Shown here in pieces: positions 41,927 to 52,869 of a stretch of 64,000 nucleotides of DNA; the first letter of the stretch is position 1, and the number at the start of each line of letters is the position of its first letter. Source of the stretch: Linepithema humile (Eukaryota; Arthropoda; Insecta; Hymenoptera; Formicidae); NCBI RefSeq assembly GCF_040581485.1, contig NC_090128.1:18034931-18098930 (forward strand), written 5' to 3'. Below the pieces are notes generated by a model. That model saw only the letters and a list, made by a program, of their open reading frames with translations. It made no database searches and was not told where the DNA came from. A program made the position numbers and the translations under genes.

Positions 41927-42840
41927 TATATATTAACCTTCCAAAAAATTTATCTTGCACAAAAAAATGTATATATATTAACAAATAACAAACCTTTCAA
42001 AAAAAGTTGTATATATAACCAAATAAAAATTTGCTATATATTCTGCCTATAAAAGAGGTGATATCAGAAAATGACGCCAAGTTTAAATAAAAAACCTTTC
42101 AAAAAAAGTTGTATGTATATATTTTAAAAAAAGTTGTATATACCAAATAAAAATTCGCTATATATTCTGCCTATAAAAAAGGTGATATCAGATCAGAAAA
42201 TGACGCCAAGTTTAAATAAAAAACCTTTCAAAAAAACTTGTATGTATATATTTTAAAAAAAGTTGTATATACCAAATAAAAATTCGCTATATATTCTGCC
42301 TATAAAAGAGGTGATATCAGAAAATGACGCCAAGTTTAAATAAAAAACCTTTAAAAAAACTTGTATGTATATATATTACGAAAAAGGATTATATTTATTG
42401 CGCTTATTGCGCTTACAGCTTTTTAACCAATAAGCATCGATAAGATTGTATTTAGTTATTTTTGCATCTTTATCTAGTTATTTATTTAAAAATTATATTT
42501 ATATCTACAATTAGTTAATTTTTTTTCAAATATACATTTTAAAATAATTGCATCTGTATCTAGTTACTTTTGCTTCTATATCTAGTTATTTAAATTTAAA
42601 AATGATATTTGTGTTTATATCTATCTAGTTAATTTTTCTTAAGTATACTTTTTAAAATAATTGCATCTGTATCTAGTTATTTTTTTTATATCTGTATCTA
42701 GTTAAATAAAATAATTTTTTAAATAAAAGTATTTAATTCAAAAATAAAAAAATTTTTTTAATTTAATCAAAATAAAAAAATATTACAAAATTTCGCAAAA
42801 AACTTGGCGCTGCTGTACTGAACTACATGTTAAATACATC
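41927..42840 (+). repeat. Helitron tail, left arm, with three about 120-130-bp tandem units
   Basis: Contains the unit CTATATATTCTGCCTATAAA…GACGCCAAGTTTAAAT…CCTTTCAAAAAAA three times (landmark GACGCCAAG at about 42074, 42204 and 42325). AT-rich sequence follows, ending TTCGCAAAAAACTTGGCGCTGCTGTA. It mirrors 43330-44250. Confidence 0.8.
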
Positions 42841-42905
42841 TTAAAATATTATAAAGAATAAAAATGAGCAATAATTTTACAATTTACATGATTAAGTGTT
42901 ATAAT

Positions 42906-43182
42906 GACTCAAACTGACCAGAGCGGCAAACGGCGACGCGATAGCCAATTAAACTCTTGTTCTTACGGTAAAATTGTAAGTTGATTGGCTATAGCATCGC
43001 CACTTGCCGCTTCGTCGCTCTAGTCTGTGGGCTTGTTCGTTTTAGCTACACTGAGGCTGCTCTGGGTCTGCTCTACACAGGACAATACAGGACAGATAAA
43101 TAGTTTGTTTTGTATTATCTTGTTTAGAGCAGACCCAGAGCTGCCCCAGTGCAGCTAAAACAAACAAGCCCTGTTTGAGCCG
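42906..43182. mobile_element. MITE with TCAAAC-GAC-AGAGCG termini, itself interrupted
   Basis: The left arm ACTCAAACTGACCAGAGCGG and the right arm GCTCTAGTC plus TGTTTGAG are inverted once the MITE at 43029-43171 is removed. Thus the second MITE landed inside this one's terminal inverted repeat. Confidence 0.65.
43029..43171. mobile_element. 143-bp hairpin MITE
   Basis: GGGCTTGTTCGTTTTAGCT at the left and AGCTAAAACAAACAAGCCC at the right, with the inverted match continuing inward (GAGCAGACCCAGAGC). It is flanked by TGT on both sides (43026-43028 and 43172-43174). Confidence 0.8.
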
Positions 43183-43185
43183 AAA

Positions 43186-43322
43186 TTTGTTTGCATCGCT
43201 TGCTCTAACATGCTCCTACTCGCTCTAATACTCCAAACTAAACTATAGTATTACGTCACATATACTATAGATTAAAGTATGTTGGAATGATTAGGAGCAT
43301 GTTAAAGTATTGCGATGCAAAT
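43186..43322. repeat. Inverted-repeat MITE-like sequence
   Basis: TTTGCATCGC…AACATGCTCCTA at the left pairs with TAGGAGCATGTTAAAG…GCGATGCAAA at the right, around a short AT-rich loop. Confidence 0.65.
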
Positions 43323-43329
43323 CTTATGT

Positions 43330-44450
43330 AAGTTAATAGTTCAGTACAGCAGCGCCAAGTTTTTTGCGAAATTTTGTAATATTTTTTTATTTTGATTAAA
43401 TTTAAAAAATTTTTTTATTTTTGAATTAAATACTTTTATTTAAAAAATTATTTTATTTAACTAGATACAGATATAAAAAAAATAACTAGATACAGATGCA
43501 ATTATTTTAAAATGTATATTTAAAAAAAATTAACTAATTGTAGATATGAATATAATTTTTAAATAAATAACTAGATAAAGATGCAAAAATAACTAAATAC
43601 AATCTTATCGATGCTTATTGGTTAAAAAGCTGTAAGCGCAATAAGCGCAATAAATATAATCCTTTTTCGTAATATATATACATACAAGTTTTTTTAAAGG
43701 TTTTTTATTTAAACTTGGCTTCATTTTCTGATATCACCTCTTTTATAGGCAGAATATATAGCGAATTTTTATTTGGTATATACAACTTTTTTTAAAATAT
43801 ATACATACAAGTTTTTTTGAAAGATTTTTTATTTAAACTTGGCGTCATTTTCTGATATCACCTCTTTTATAGGCAGAATATATAGCAAATTTTTATTTGG
43901 TATATACAACTTTTTTTAAAATATATACATACAAGTTTTTTTGAAAGGTTTTTTATTTAAACTTGGCGTCATTTTCTGATCTGATATCACCTTTTTTATA
44001 GGCAGAATATATAGCGAATTTTTATTTGGTATATACAACTTTTTTTTAAATATATACATACAACTTTTTTTGAAAGGTTTTTTATTTAAACTTGGCGTCA
44101 TTTTCTGATATCACCTCTTTTATAGGCAGAATATATAGCAAATTTTCATTTGGTTATATATACAACAACTTTTTTTGAAAGGTTTGTTATTTGTTAATAT
44201 ATATACATTTTTTTGTGCAAGATAAATTTTTTGGAAGGTTAATATATAATATATACGACAGCTTTTTTTGAAAGGTTTATATATACAACAACTTTTTTTG
44301 GAAGATTTGCGTGTTTATATAAACAACTTTTTTTTGGAAGGTTTGTTAATATATATACGACATTTATTTTTGGAAGATTAATTTTTTTGAAAGGTTAATA
44401 TATACGACAGCTTTTTTTTGAAAGGTTTATATATACAACAACTTTTTTTG
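43330..44450 (-). repeat. Helitron tail, inverted right arm, with four tandem units
   Basis: The reverse complement of the left arm. It starts TACAGCAGCGCCAAGTTTTTTGCG and has four copies of the about 120-bp unit (CTTGGC landmarks near 43715, 43838, 43961 and 44090), followed by further CTTTTTTTGGAAGG-type repeats. It preserves the empty sites of element B (about 44235-44260) and of the LTR-like insert (about 44305-44330). It ends where P-transposase coding sequence begins. Confidence 0.8.
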
Positions 44451-44452
44451 GA

Positions 44453-46484
44453 TTTACTTGTTTACGCGAAGTTTTTACAGATATTCCCTCGATTAAAACT
44501 CTACAGTTAGCGGTACATAGAATACCTGTGACCACTGGAATAAACCCTTTTATTCTGACACATTTGGAGAAAATAGCTCCAAATTTGCCATTGAAAGATA
44601 AAGTGTGCATTCTAATGTGGGATGAGGTTTCTATTCAATCTTCTGTCACCTATGATATCCGAAAGGATATTATATGTGGTCTTGAGGATTGGGGCACCAA
44701 CCGTACCGCTAAAGTAGCAGATCACGCGTTAGTTTTTATGTTACGTGGTTTAAATTCGGGGTGGAAATTGCCAATTTCGTATAGTTTTTGCAGTAAACAA
44801 ACTAATACCGCGCAGTTATTACGTTGCATTAAGAAACATATTCAAGATGTTAACAAAGCAGGCTTTTACATCGTTAGTACTGTTTGCGATCAAGGGTCAA
44901 GCAACGTTGCCGCAATAAAAGAATTATTGTTGCGCACTAATATTAAACAAAGATTGGAAAATAGGACTGAAAGTAAGTATTAATATTTGATAGTATAGTA
45001 TAATAGTTATAGGTAATAATATTTTAATATTAAATTGTAATTATTAACTGTTAACAGGTGAAACTTTTGAAGTGGATGGTGTGGAAATCGTTCCATTGTA
45101 CGATTATCCGCACTTAATTAAAGGTGTGAGAAACAATTTATTAACGAAAAACTTGTTAATAAATAAAAAGAACACTGCTTCCGTGGCATCGTGGGATATA
45201 GTGAAGACTTGCATAGCAAATGGACAGGACCATGAACACCATTCGACCGCAATTGAAGAAACTAACTGAAGAACATATTTTAGAAAAGAAAATTAAGAAG
45301 ATGCGTGTTAAATACGCGACTTAAGTGTTGAGCGGGACAGTTGCGAGTTACATTAAAACGTTAGCTAGATCGAAGTGTGAGTACAGCAATAATTAAAAGC
45401 AATAAAGATATATGTATTCGTAGTAGAAGCAACTTAGTGTTATTTTTTTACATTAATGTTTGTTACAGGTACCGTATTAATAGACAACGAAGAAAAGAAA
45501 ATAAATGAGGAAGAAGAACTTGCGACAGCGAAGGCGGTGAACTTTTTCAACAATCTTTTTGACTCAACAAATAGTTGCGATAAAGTGAAGGATGACAATT
45601 GTGAATTGCGGTGTCCAGTAGTTGAGAACAGTGTACATCATGCGTTCTGGGTGAGTGCAAAAGAAACATTAGGAAATATGGTTTTTATAGAAAAAACATC
45701 GCGGAAAATTGTCAACACAGTGCGAAGTATAAAAAATTGGTATTTTACTATTAATAACTTTCAAAAATTATGGAAAATTGTTCATGTTAAATTTAATTTT
45801 AATAAATTATATACGCGATATTGTAATCAAGATCCGTTAGAAAATTTTTTTGGTCAAATTAGAAGTCACGCTGTTCGTCATACCAATCCGACACCTGCAC
45901 AGTTTGAAGAATCGTTCATCACTTTATTGGTGAGCAACATGAAGTCTATTAAAATCATTGGCGGTAATTGCGAAATCGCTAATAATGGCTTCATGTTGTT
46001 TTTATTAGAAGAGTGTTTGAAAAGTGATGCTTCAAATGTTCAGGTGCATGATGTTCGCAACGATGATTGTGATGACGAACCCGTGGAATTTATTACTGAT
46101 AAAAATGTTTCGGAAAATTCTATTGTAACATTATTGTTTGAAAAATTAGAAGAAATTAATGTAACTATTTTTAAAAAAATTAATTTTTGTTCGGAATGTG
46201 AGGAAAGTTTTAAAAATAGTAATTTTCCAATTTGTATTAGACAAATAATATGCACTATAAATAAGTTGTTAAAAACGCGAGCCCACCAAAAAAATATTTT
46301 AAAAGTAATTATTAAACATTTTGAAGAGTGGAATATTAATTTGGATTGGCATGAATGTATAGAACATCATAATAGTATTTTTAAAATAATAGTACGTGTA
46401 ATAGCGATAAAAACTTTAGTATGGTGGTGCAAAAAGAAAAATTGTTTAATATCAGATATTAATAATTTGAATATTTATTGTTAA
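44453..46484 (+). pseudogene. P-element-type transposase, N-terminus missing, frameshift and stop
   Basis: The frame opens at the edge of the Helitron repeat arm and reads LREVFTDIPSIKTLQLAVHR, then CILMWDEVSIQSS, DWGTNRTAKVADHALVFMLR, and STVCDQGSSNVAAI. An intron lies at about 44973-45057 (donor GTAAGT, acceptor AACAG). EIVPLYDYPHLIKGVRNNLL follows. The frame then shifts near 45228, and a TAA at 45322-45324 interrupts the continuation. The last exon (45469-46484) has NQDPLENFFGQIRSHAVRH, a hallmark of P/THAP9 proteins. The THAP domain is absent; the THAP exon at 3511-3634 is a candidate for it. The product would have cut P-type termini in the nucleus. It is clearly dead. Confidence 0.85.
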
Positions 46485-47200
46485 TATGAATTAAAAAATT
46501 GTAAAATTGTTATATATTTATAAGTATAAAATTGGTATGAAATATGAGTGTGTAATTAGAAAGATGAATTAGGTAGGATTCTTCTACTCTGAATCATCTG
46601 CCTGAAGAAGTCATGCTTTCCTTGCGGGCATTATCCGGGAAGGCGTGCCTTCAGGTATTGGCAGTGGTGGTTGTGGTTGATGATCTCAGAGGAAAGATCG
46701 GCTTCTTTGCGGTAGCGGGATATGCCGATCTGAGAAGAACTTTAGCTGTATGATGTATGAATGTGGCATGTATGAATTATGTTTTATTTACAGTTGTATT
46801 ATTATTGTATTATTTTTGTTAGGTATGAGTGATGCATGTTGAGATGCTGTGGTGCATGTAATTATACATGCTTTGCATCTCATTTTTTAACCACACCGGA
46901 TATTTAATAAATATCTATCCGACAGTCCGCAGTCTGTTAAGTGGGACGGAAAAATGAGCTGCATTGCATTTTTATGTATTATAAATTTGTTATTTTTGTA
47001 ATGTTGTATTAAAAATTACAAAATATTAAATTAATTGTTTTAAAGCTAAGTAATTATATATATATAATATTATACATATAAAATTTATATAACAAATAAA
47101 TGTTATGAAAACTAAGAATAATGTCTCTCAATTTTACTGTAATTAATAATAATCATAATTAATAATAATAATGAGTCAGTAATCAGTACAGAAATGTGTG

Positions 47201-47245
<45 letters not shown>

Positions 47246-47424
47246 CTTATTTTATATTTTTATTTTTATTTTATTTTTCATATCACAATGATGTCATAGC
47301 GACATTATAATAATTTTATTTGTGATAAAGAGGACATTCACATATCACCATAATTTTATTATGATTTTATTATGACATATTTGAGCGTCACAGAGAAATA
47401 TCATTATGATATCACTATGATTTG
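46485..47424. other. Non-coding stretch after the P transposase, with a TA microsatellite
   Basis: A GC-balanced patch at 46560-46760 contains a short inverted repeat (GATCTCAG…GCCGATCTGAG). A (TA)n tract lies at about 47203-47242. 47280-47430 is rich in ATCATAATGATAT-like palindromes and may be a MITE. No P-type terminal repeat was recognised. Confidence 0.4.
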
Positions 47425-48262
47425 TTATGGGGGTATCTTCTCCGTACCTATAATTTCGTATCGCGTCACGATGTTCCCCGTACGACCACCGTAGAACGCA
47501 TCACGCGGGTTGAGCGGCTCAATTTCTATCGTCGGGTGATGTAAAAATTCGTGCATTTTTCTATTTTTCGCCATCTCGCGATCGAAGACGCATTCCCACT
47601 TTTCTATCACCGTGTATCCCCGTCTTCGAAGACGATACGTCGTTGCGATGGTACACTCATAACGCAAATCGATTGTATCCTCGTGTTCGTTGTTTAACGC
47701 GAGTTATCTATCGCGATTAATTTTAAAATACGACGGACATCCGTGTAAAAAACACCCGTGGAACAGCAACATGTGATAGTACGTTACATCGTTTTCCACC
47801 GACTCGATATATCCATCGACAAGTGTACCGTCTGGAAGACGATATTCTCGAGCGCGTCCTGCGTGGATATGATATGCCCGATCTCGCGCTTCATCCACCC
47901 CAACCACTGAAGCACCTTGCGCGATTGGATATTTGCGCGTCTGTACCCGCTCGGAGGAATGATACCAATTTCTCTTTCACGCAAAGTTTTTTCTAAAAAC
48001 CCTCATACACATAGAAGCGATGGTTGTATATTTCTCGAATGGGCACATTCCCCCGCGCTCTAAGAAAATCTTCCTGAAAGACATACACGTGCGTCTCAGA
48101 ATATCTACGTCGTTGCGACAGTAACACAATATCTCGCGTTTAAAATCAAACAAGTAATTCGCCCGTCATTTCCGCATGCTACACTAAAAACCGTTCGCGC
48201 TCGTTCATACTCCCGGGTGAATAATACTGAATATCCGGCAACGGACCGACATATGCCTAATT
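47425..48262 (-). pseudogene. Polinton/Maverick-type DNA polymerase B, C-ward fragment
   Basis: Minus strand, at least two frames. GYRRANIQSRKVLQWLGWM, EYRLPDGTLVDGY, FHGCFLHGCPSYFKINRDR and DAFYGGRTGNIVTRYE are features I associate with the protein-primed family B polymerase of arthropod Polintons. This is the stretch between the exonuclease domain and the first polymerase motif. It stops before the catalytic palm motifs. Frames change near 47900 and 47700. The upstream coding is interrupted at about 48262 by other elements and resumes near 50600. Such a polymerase replicates the element's own DNA. This copy is broken in several places. Confidence 0.7.
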
Positions 48263-48371
48263 ATCGTTAGTATTAAATAAATGTAGAAAAATACCTTTGT
48301 CTGAAGTATTTGTCAGGCCGAAAGTAACAGGCCTTCGGTAACTCCGATAAATGCATTGACATGTAATTAAT

Positions 48372-49204
48372 ACCCGAGTGGAAATATTAATAAGGCCCCG
48401 ATAAGGAACTGATCAGGCAAGGCCTCACTTAGTGATCGGGTCCTGATGAGTACATCCGATCGGGACCTGAGATGTTTGGTAACGCAATGCTCTTATCGGG
48501 AACCGATCGAGCTGCCCTATTACAACCTTACTTTTATTTAATCAGGATTCTTATCGGGTGATTATGAGGTTTATTAGTTATTACGCCATAAAATGTAATA
48601 CAAATAATTTCAATAAAATTTATATATTTTTATTTAACATAACATTTGATACATAGCATAATATATAATAGCATAAACATTTATTATATTTATATTAATA
48701 TTTTATAAATAGAAAAAAACAACAATTAAACAAAGTACGCAATAAGTAAACAAAGTAAACAAAGGATTAGATTTTATTTATGTTGTGTCATGTTGCGACG
48801 TTTTTGGCGCGCACCGTTCCTTCACATTATTAAATATAACTTGTACTAAGTCTTGTATTTCTTTTTTAGATAATAGCAATTATCTTTTTTAAAAGAATGC
48901 GAGATAATATCTGAAATATCACAAAAATATTAAAACGGCATTAAAACAGTATTAAAAATAGTGTTTAAGAAAAGAAACATAAAGAAAACATACCTTTGAT
49001 ACAACTATATAAGGTTGTATTTTTAAATACTTTTTTTCAGATACTAATTTCACAGTAGTAAAGCCTTTAGCTACCTCTTGACTCAAAAATTTTCGGATTA
49101 TTTCACCAATATTTCGAGTTATCGACTTTTTGCAATCCACCGACCGAAATAAATCAAATTTCTAAAAAATAATACATCAGATTATACAAAAAAAAATTAA
49201 AAAA

Positions 49205-49251
<47 letters not shown>

Positions 49252-49616
49252 AATAAAATAAAAAAATAAATAAATAAAACTAATAGATTTTTAGTAATTA
49301 GTAAGCAAAATCTTAATATGATATCTTTTAGGTTTAATACTCACTATTTTTTGCCAAAATTCTTTATTATTTTTTAATTTCTCCAAATTGTTAAATATTT
49401 CATACGTGGAACACGGCAACACAAAATCATTATCTGTTTCAAATTCTTCTGCATCAAACAATAGTGCCGATGAACCAGTGTTTAAATGTTTTTGAATTTG
49501 ATTTGAAAAAGTTTATTTGATCCTGTTCAGGCCCTATTCGGGCCAACCCTACTAGGATAGACCTAAAGAAAACCTTATCAGGGCCTCATAGTACATCTGG
49601 TATACTTCTACTCGGG
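48372..49616. mobile_element. Possible DNA transposon remnant with CCCGAGT termini
   Basis: CCCGAGTGGAA at about 48373 and its inverse TTCTACTCGGG at about 49606-49616 act as termini, with TA on each flank. Both ends are rich in GATCGGG/CCTGATCAGG/CCTTATC blocks. The interior is AT-rich. A minus-strand frame at 48952-49140 (SITRNIGEIIRKFLSQEVAK) recalls a DUF4806-like segment but is too short to call. It separates two parts of the Polinton polymerase. Confidence 0.45.
49202..49280. repeat. (AAAT)n microsatellite
   Basis: About fifteen tandem AAAT units with an interruption near 49250. Confidence 0.9.
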
Positions 49617-50023
49617 TACTATCGATAAATTTCGTATGTCCCACCATTATACCACTATTTTCGTCCTGTTTAAGATTACTCGCGATTCTAACGCAATTCC
49701 ACTCTCAACTATATAGCATAGGATAAATAATATAAAACTTTAAACCACATATAATGGAAGGCTCCATATGTTTAACAAACGATAAATAATGAAAATGGCG
49801 ATAAGAGCCGTTGCAGGATGTTCGTGCTAAATTTTTAATTTTTCTTAAAGAAATTAGTAAATTAGTCTACAAGAGACAGTTAAATTGTACACCGATCTCA
49901 ATTCGAGATACTTAAAGTGTACGAAAATTTTAAAGTACATTGTTCTCATATATCGAGAAACTTTAATGTACGTATAGGAATTATTGTAAAGAAAGGAAGA
50001 GAGAAAAAATATCAGGGCGCGAG

Positions 50024-50085
50024 TGGCTAAGCCGGGAATTGAACCCGGGTCTTTCGCTTGCCGGGCGAATGTTCTGACCATTAAT
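50024..50085 (-). other. tRNA-like pseudogene/SINE head, inverted shortened copy
   Basis: Reverse complement of the tRNA-like sequence at 50242-50314, starting only from TTAATGGTCAG, so the acceptor and most of the D-arm 5' side are missing. Box B is intact. Confidence 0.6.
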
Positions 50086-50241
50086 CTTATCGCCATTTTC
50101 ATTATTTATCGTTTGTTAAACATATGGAGCCTTCTATTATATGTGGTTTAAAGTTTTAAATCACGCGGGCATTATGACGCGTTTATGTCCTACAGCATTG
50201 TTGATTTCCTAATCTAGGAGAGATAAATGTTAGAAGCGTGG

Positions 50242-50314
50242 GGTCTGAGTAGTTTAATGGTCAGAACATTCGCCCGGCAAGCGAAAGACCCGGGTTCAAT
50301 TCCCGGCTTAGCCA
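50242..50314 (+). other. tRNA-like pseudogene/SINE head
   Basis: Contains TAGTTTAATGG (box A-like), the anticodon arm TTCGC…GCGAA with a CCGGCAA loop, and CCGGGTTCAATTCCCGG (T-arm, box B at 50293-50303). The acceptor ends do not pair and position 33 is C rather than U, so a functional tRNA is unlikely. An inverted, 5'-shortened copy lies at 50024-50085. Confidence 0.6.
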
Positions 50315-50589
50315 CTCGCGCCCTGATATTTTTTCTCTCTTCCTTTCTTTACAATAATTCCTATACGTACATTAAAGTTTCTCGATATATGAGAACAATG
50401 TACTTTAAAATTTTCGTACACTTTAAGTATCTCGAATTGAGATCGGTGTACAATTTAACTGTCTCTTGTAGACTAATTTACTAATTTCTTTAAGAAAAAT
50501 TAAAAATTTAGCACGAACATCCTGCAACGGCTCTTATCGCCATTTTCATTATTTATTGTTTGTTAAATAATATAAATTACGCATCGAAC

Positions 50590-52263
50590 GCTTTCGCGTT
50601 ATGAGCTATATAAATTATTTGCTAAAAATATTTTGTTGGACGTGTCTCGAAATCTTTTCAGGTACAAATTCCTTTACAGGATCACGGCGAAATACGTATT
50701 CGCGAATATCGCACTATCGATATCGCACCGACGTATCGTCTATCTTGGCACACGTTTCACAAATCTGTTGCGCGACGCAGAATGTAGGCACGTGAATCTT
50801 TACATTCGCGGAACCTTGAAGCGTTTCATCCTGTCGTGTCTCAAAATCGTAAAACATGAATGCGACGCGCCTTTCTGTTTTAAGCACGCGTTCGCCTGCG
50901 TTTTGTTGCTGTAAACGCTCTCTCTCTTTTTCCAAAGCGTGCTCCATATCGTTAGTATGGGAATTAACATTTCGAGGAAGAGGAAGCATGTAACAAAAAT
51001 TATTTAAAGGTTGGGGAGAACGACACGTCGAACAATAAGTCACACCGCATTTGTGTTGTTTATTACGCTCGATTAAACGACTGCATTCTTCACAAAAACG
51101 CACAGTTTTGCAAACGCTACGAAGCGTTTGCCCGTCGTATGACTTGCGCACGATAACGTTTATGGCTGGTTTATGCTTCGGTCTTAATCTTAATCTTAGT
51201 CTTAGTCTTAACTTAATCTTAAGGACTCGTTTATGCTTCCCTGGAAATTCGGACTACGCATGTGCAAATGTAACAAAACCTAACCTAACCTAACCACAAA
51301 TTGTAATAAATCCCGGTGCTGCAAATTATAGTGAATGTTAAAATGAATCGTCAGCGGCAAAAAACTTTAATGTTTGGAATGGCACTTTTGTTATCAAGTG
51401 CCTATGCAGCATGTGTATTATTAAGAAATTAAAAAAAAAATAAAAGAAAACCACGGAGATACGCTGTTCGGCCACTGAATCGAAAAAGACACGAAACTGG
51501 TCATTTCTTTTCTTTAATGAAAGATATGCTGAATATTGAATACGATCAGGAACAATTTTTTAAATATACACGGATCGAAAACCATTATTTCGCGCGGTTT
51601 CGTGCTGCGTCGGACGTCAGATTTACCTCATTGGCCCGGCCTTAGGACATTAGGGACTAAAGTTAAAAGATGGGATCTTTCCAAGATTAAGATTAAGACT
51701 AAGATTAAGACTAGGGAAGTATAAACGCCCTTATGGCATTCTACGTTATCAACTCTTAAGATTAAGATTAAGACCGAAGCATAAACCGGCCATTAGGACA
51801 CACGCAATTAAAAAATTCACGATTGCAATTCTCGCAACAAATACGCCCCGTGTCGGATCGCTCGCATAAGGGCATTTATTCGAGCATTGGTGTCTCCCCG
51901 CTACGGTAATTGACGTTACACAGTATGCAATAACCTCTGCTACTCGCGGAGGTCCTTAAATTTAAAATAACACCACAATTCAGTGTGATACAAGATGTTT
52001 AAACGCGAGGTCGGTTCGCGTTGTAGAGAAGCTAGTATCGCATTTCTATCGAAACGGCTACAAGTTTCCGCGTTGTAAACTATTATCACGACGTTTTCCG
52101 CGGCTAAATATTGCTGGAAATGCTCGATTTCTCGAGTACCGCAACCCTCTTTTGGAATTGTGATACCGATTTTCCTCGTTAAATCACGTGCTAACTCGCG
52201 TTGTAACGCGGAATGTCGGTATCTCACAACGTTCCATCTTTTATGCAGGTTGCCTGTACGCAA
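50590..52263 (-). pseudogene. Polinton/Maverick-type DNA polymerase B, N-ward fragments
   Basis: Minus strand. 52263-51940 is an N-terminal segment (IGITIPKEGCGTREIEHFQQ). 51870-51796 holds a Cys motif (CENCNREFFNCVC). 51151-50714 has more Cys pairs (CEECSRLI; CGVTYCSTC) and the exonuclease motif FMFYDFETRQDE. A Harbinger-type MITE (51163-51792) is inserted within the coding sequence, and the frame is not continuous elsewhere. It belongs to the same protein family as 47425-48262 and may be one decayed gene cut by later insertions. Confidence 0.7.
51163..51792. mobile_element. PIF/Harbinger-type non-autonomous element (630 bp)
   Basis: Termini TGGCTGGTTTATGC and GCATAAACCGGCCA are inverted, followed by long subterminal runs of TCTTAAT/AAGATTA repeats. 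TTA flanks both ends (51160-51162 and 51793-51795), the TWA duplication expected for Harbinger. The interior keeps a short coding-like remnant (DMLNIEYDQEQFFKYTRI, about 51515-51585) reminiscent of Harbinger transposase N-termini. Three CCTAA units occur at 51278-51294. It interrupts the Polinton polymerase. Confidence 0.7.
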
Positions 52264-52869
52264 ATTACCGCGTTCATTGAAAATTTGCGCCGTTACGAGC
52301 GCACGCGAGTAGTTATACTATGGGAGTTCTAACTCAGGGATCTGAGGGGGTGCGCGGGTGAAGAGGGGAAGAGGGGTATCGGATAACAGTGGAGGGGGTA
52401 ATGACGTCTTCGTTTTTGGAGGAGAGGGGGTAAATGTGGAGTGGTGGGGGTATCAGATTACAATAATTCCCGGAAGATAAGGATTGTTAATACAAATCGC
52501 AAGATAAGGATTCCCGGAAAAGATAAGGATTGTTTATTGGAAAGAGAACTGTTTATTGGTGCAGGTTTTTTTTTCTACGCATCAAAGTAGAGTGCCATGT
52601 TGTCAGAATCATTATGTTTATAGTATGCAGGTTCGTGCAGATTTACAGATTGCGTCATCGCTGTATTTTAGAACAAAGAGGCAGCATTTGAGCGCCGTTT
52701 CTTAGAGGGTGTGATAAGGATTGTTAATACAAATATGAACCATCGATAGTTTTAATCAATTTTGTGTGCAACAAGCGGGTATATAAAGCAAGTGAAAAAG
52801 AATAGGAACCATCAGTCGTTCGAAATCATTGAGAAAATCACTAGTTCGCTGTGACGTTTACTAGCAACG
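52264..52869. other. Polinton-associated intergenic region with promoter module 1
   Basis: G-rich runs (GGAGGAGAGGGGGTAAATG, about 52420), repeated GATAAGGATTGTTAATAC motifs (three copies) and a TATA box. The same series recurs at 53739-53890. Confidence 0.5.
52780..52788 (+). promoter_or_regulatory. TATA box in repeated promoter module (copy 1)
   Basis: TATATAAAG preceded by GTGTGCAACAAGCGGG and followed by CAAGTGAAAAA. The preceding 75 bp (GATAAGGATTGTTAATACAA onward) matches the module at 53812-53890. The small gene at 52870 starts about 80 bp downstream. Confidence 0.6.

Larger units (their letters stand above)
49735..50580. repeat. Inverted pair of tRNA-like/SINE copies
   Basis: 49782-50100 and 50255-50575 are reverse complements with essentially no mismatch over some 300 bp. 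Each contains a tRNA-like head (RNA polymerase III box A and box B) followed by an AT-rich body ending GCACGAACATCCTGCAACGG. An outer inverted repeat (TTTAAACCACATATAATGGAAGG…) flanks the left copy on both sides (49735-49806 and 50086-50160). Confidence 0.75.

Noticed and set aside
50242..50314. Functional tRNA-Ala (GGC)
   Set aside because: The acceptor stem does not pair, position 33 is not U, and it belongs to a dispersed-looking repeat with an AT-rich body. A SINE head fits better.
49854..50484. Identical 82-85-residue proteins on opposite strands
   Set aside because: They are translations of the two inverted SINE-like copies and have no protein features.
51278..51294. Telomeric repeat tract
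   Set aside because: Only three CCTAA units occur inside a MITE. It is compatible with insect-type TTAGG sequence but is no telomere.
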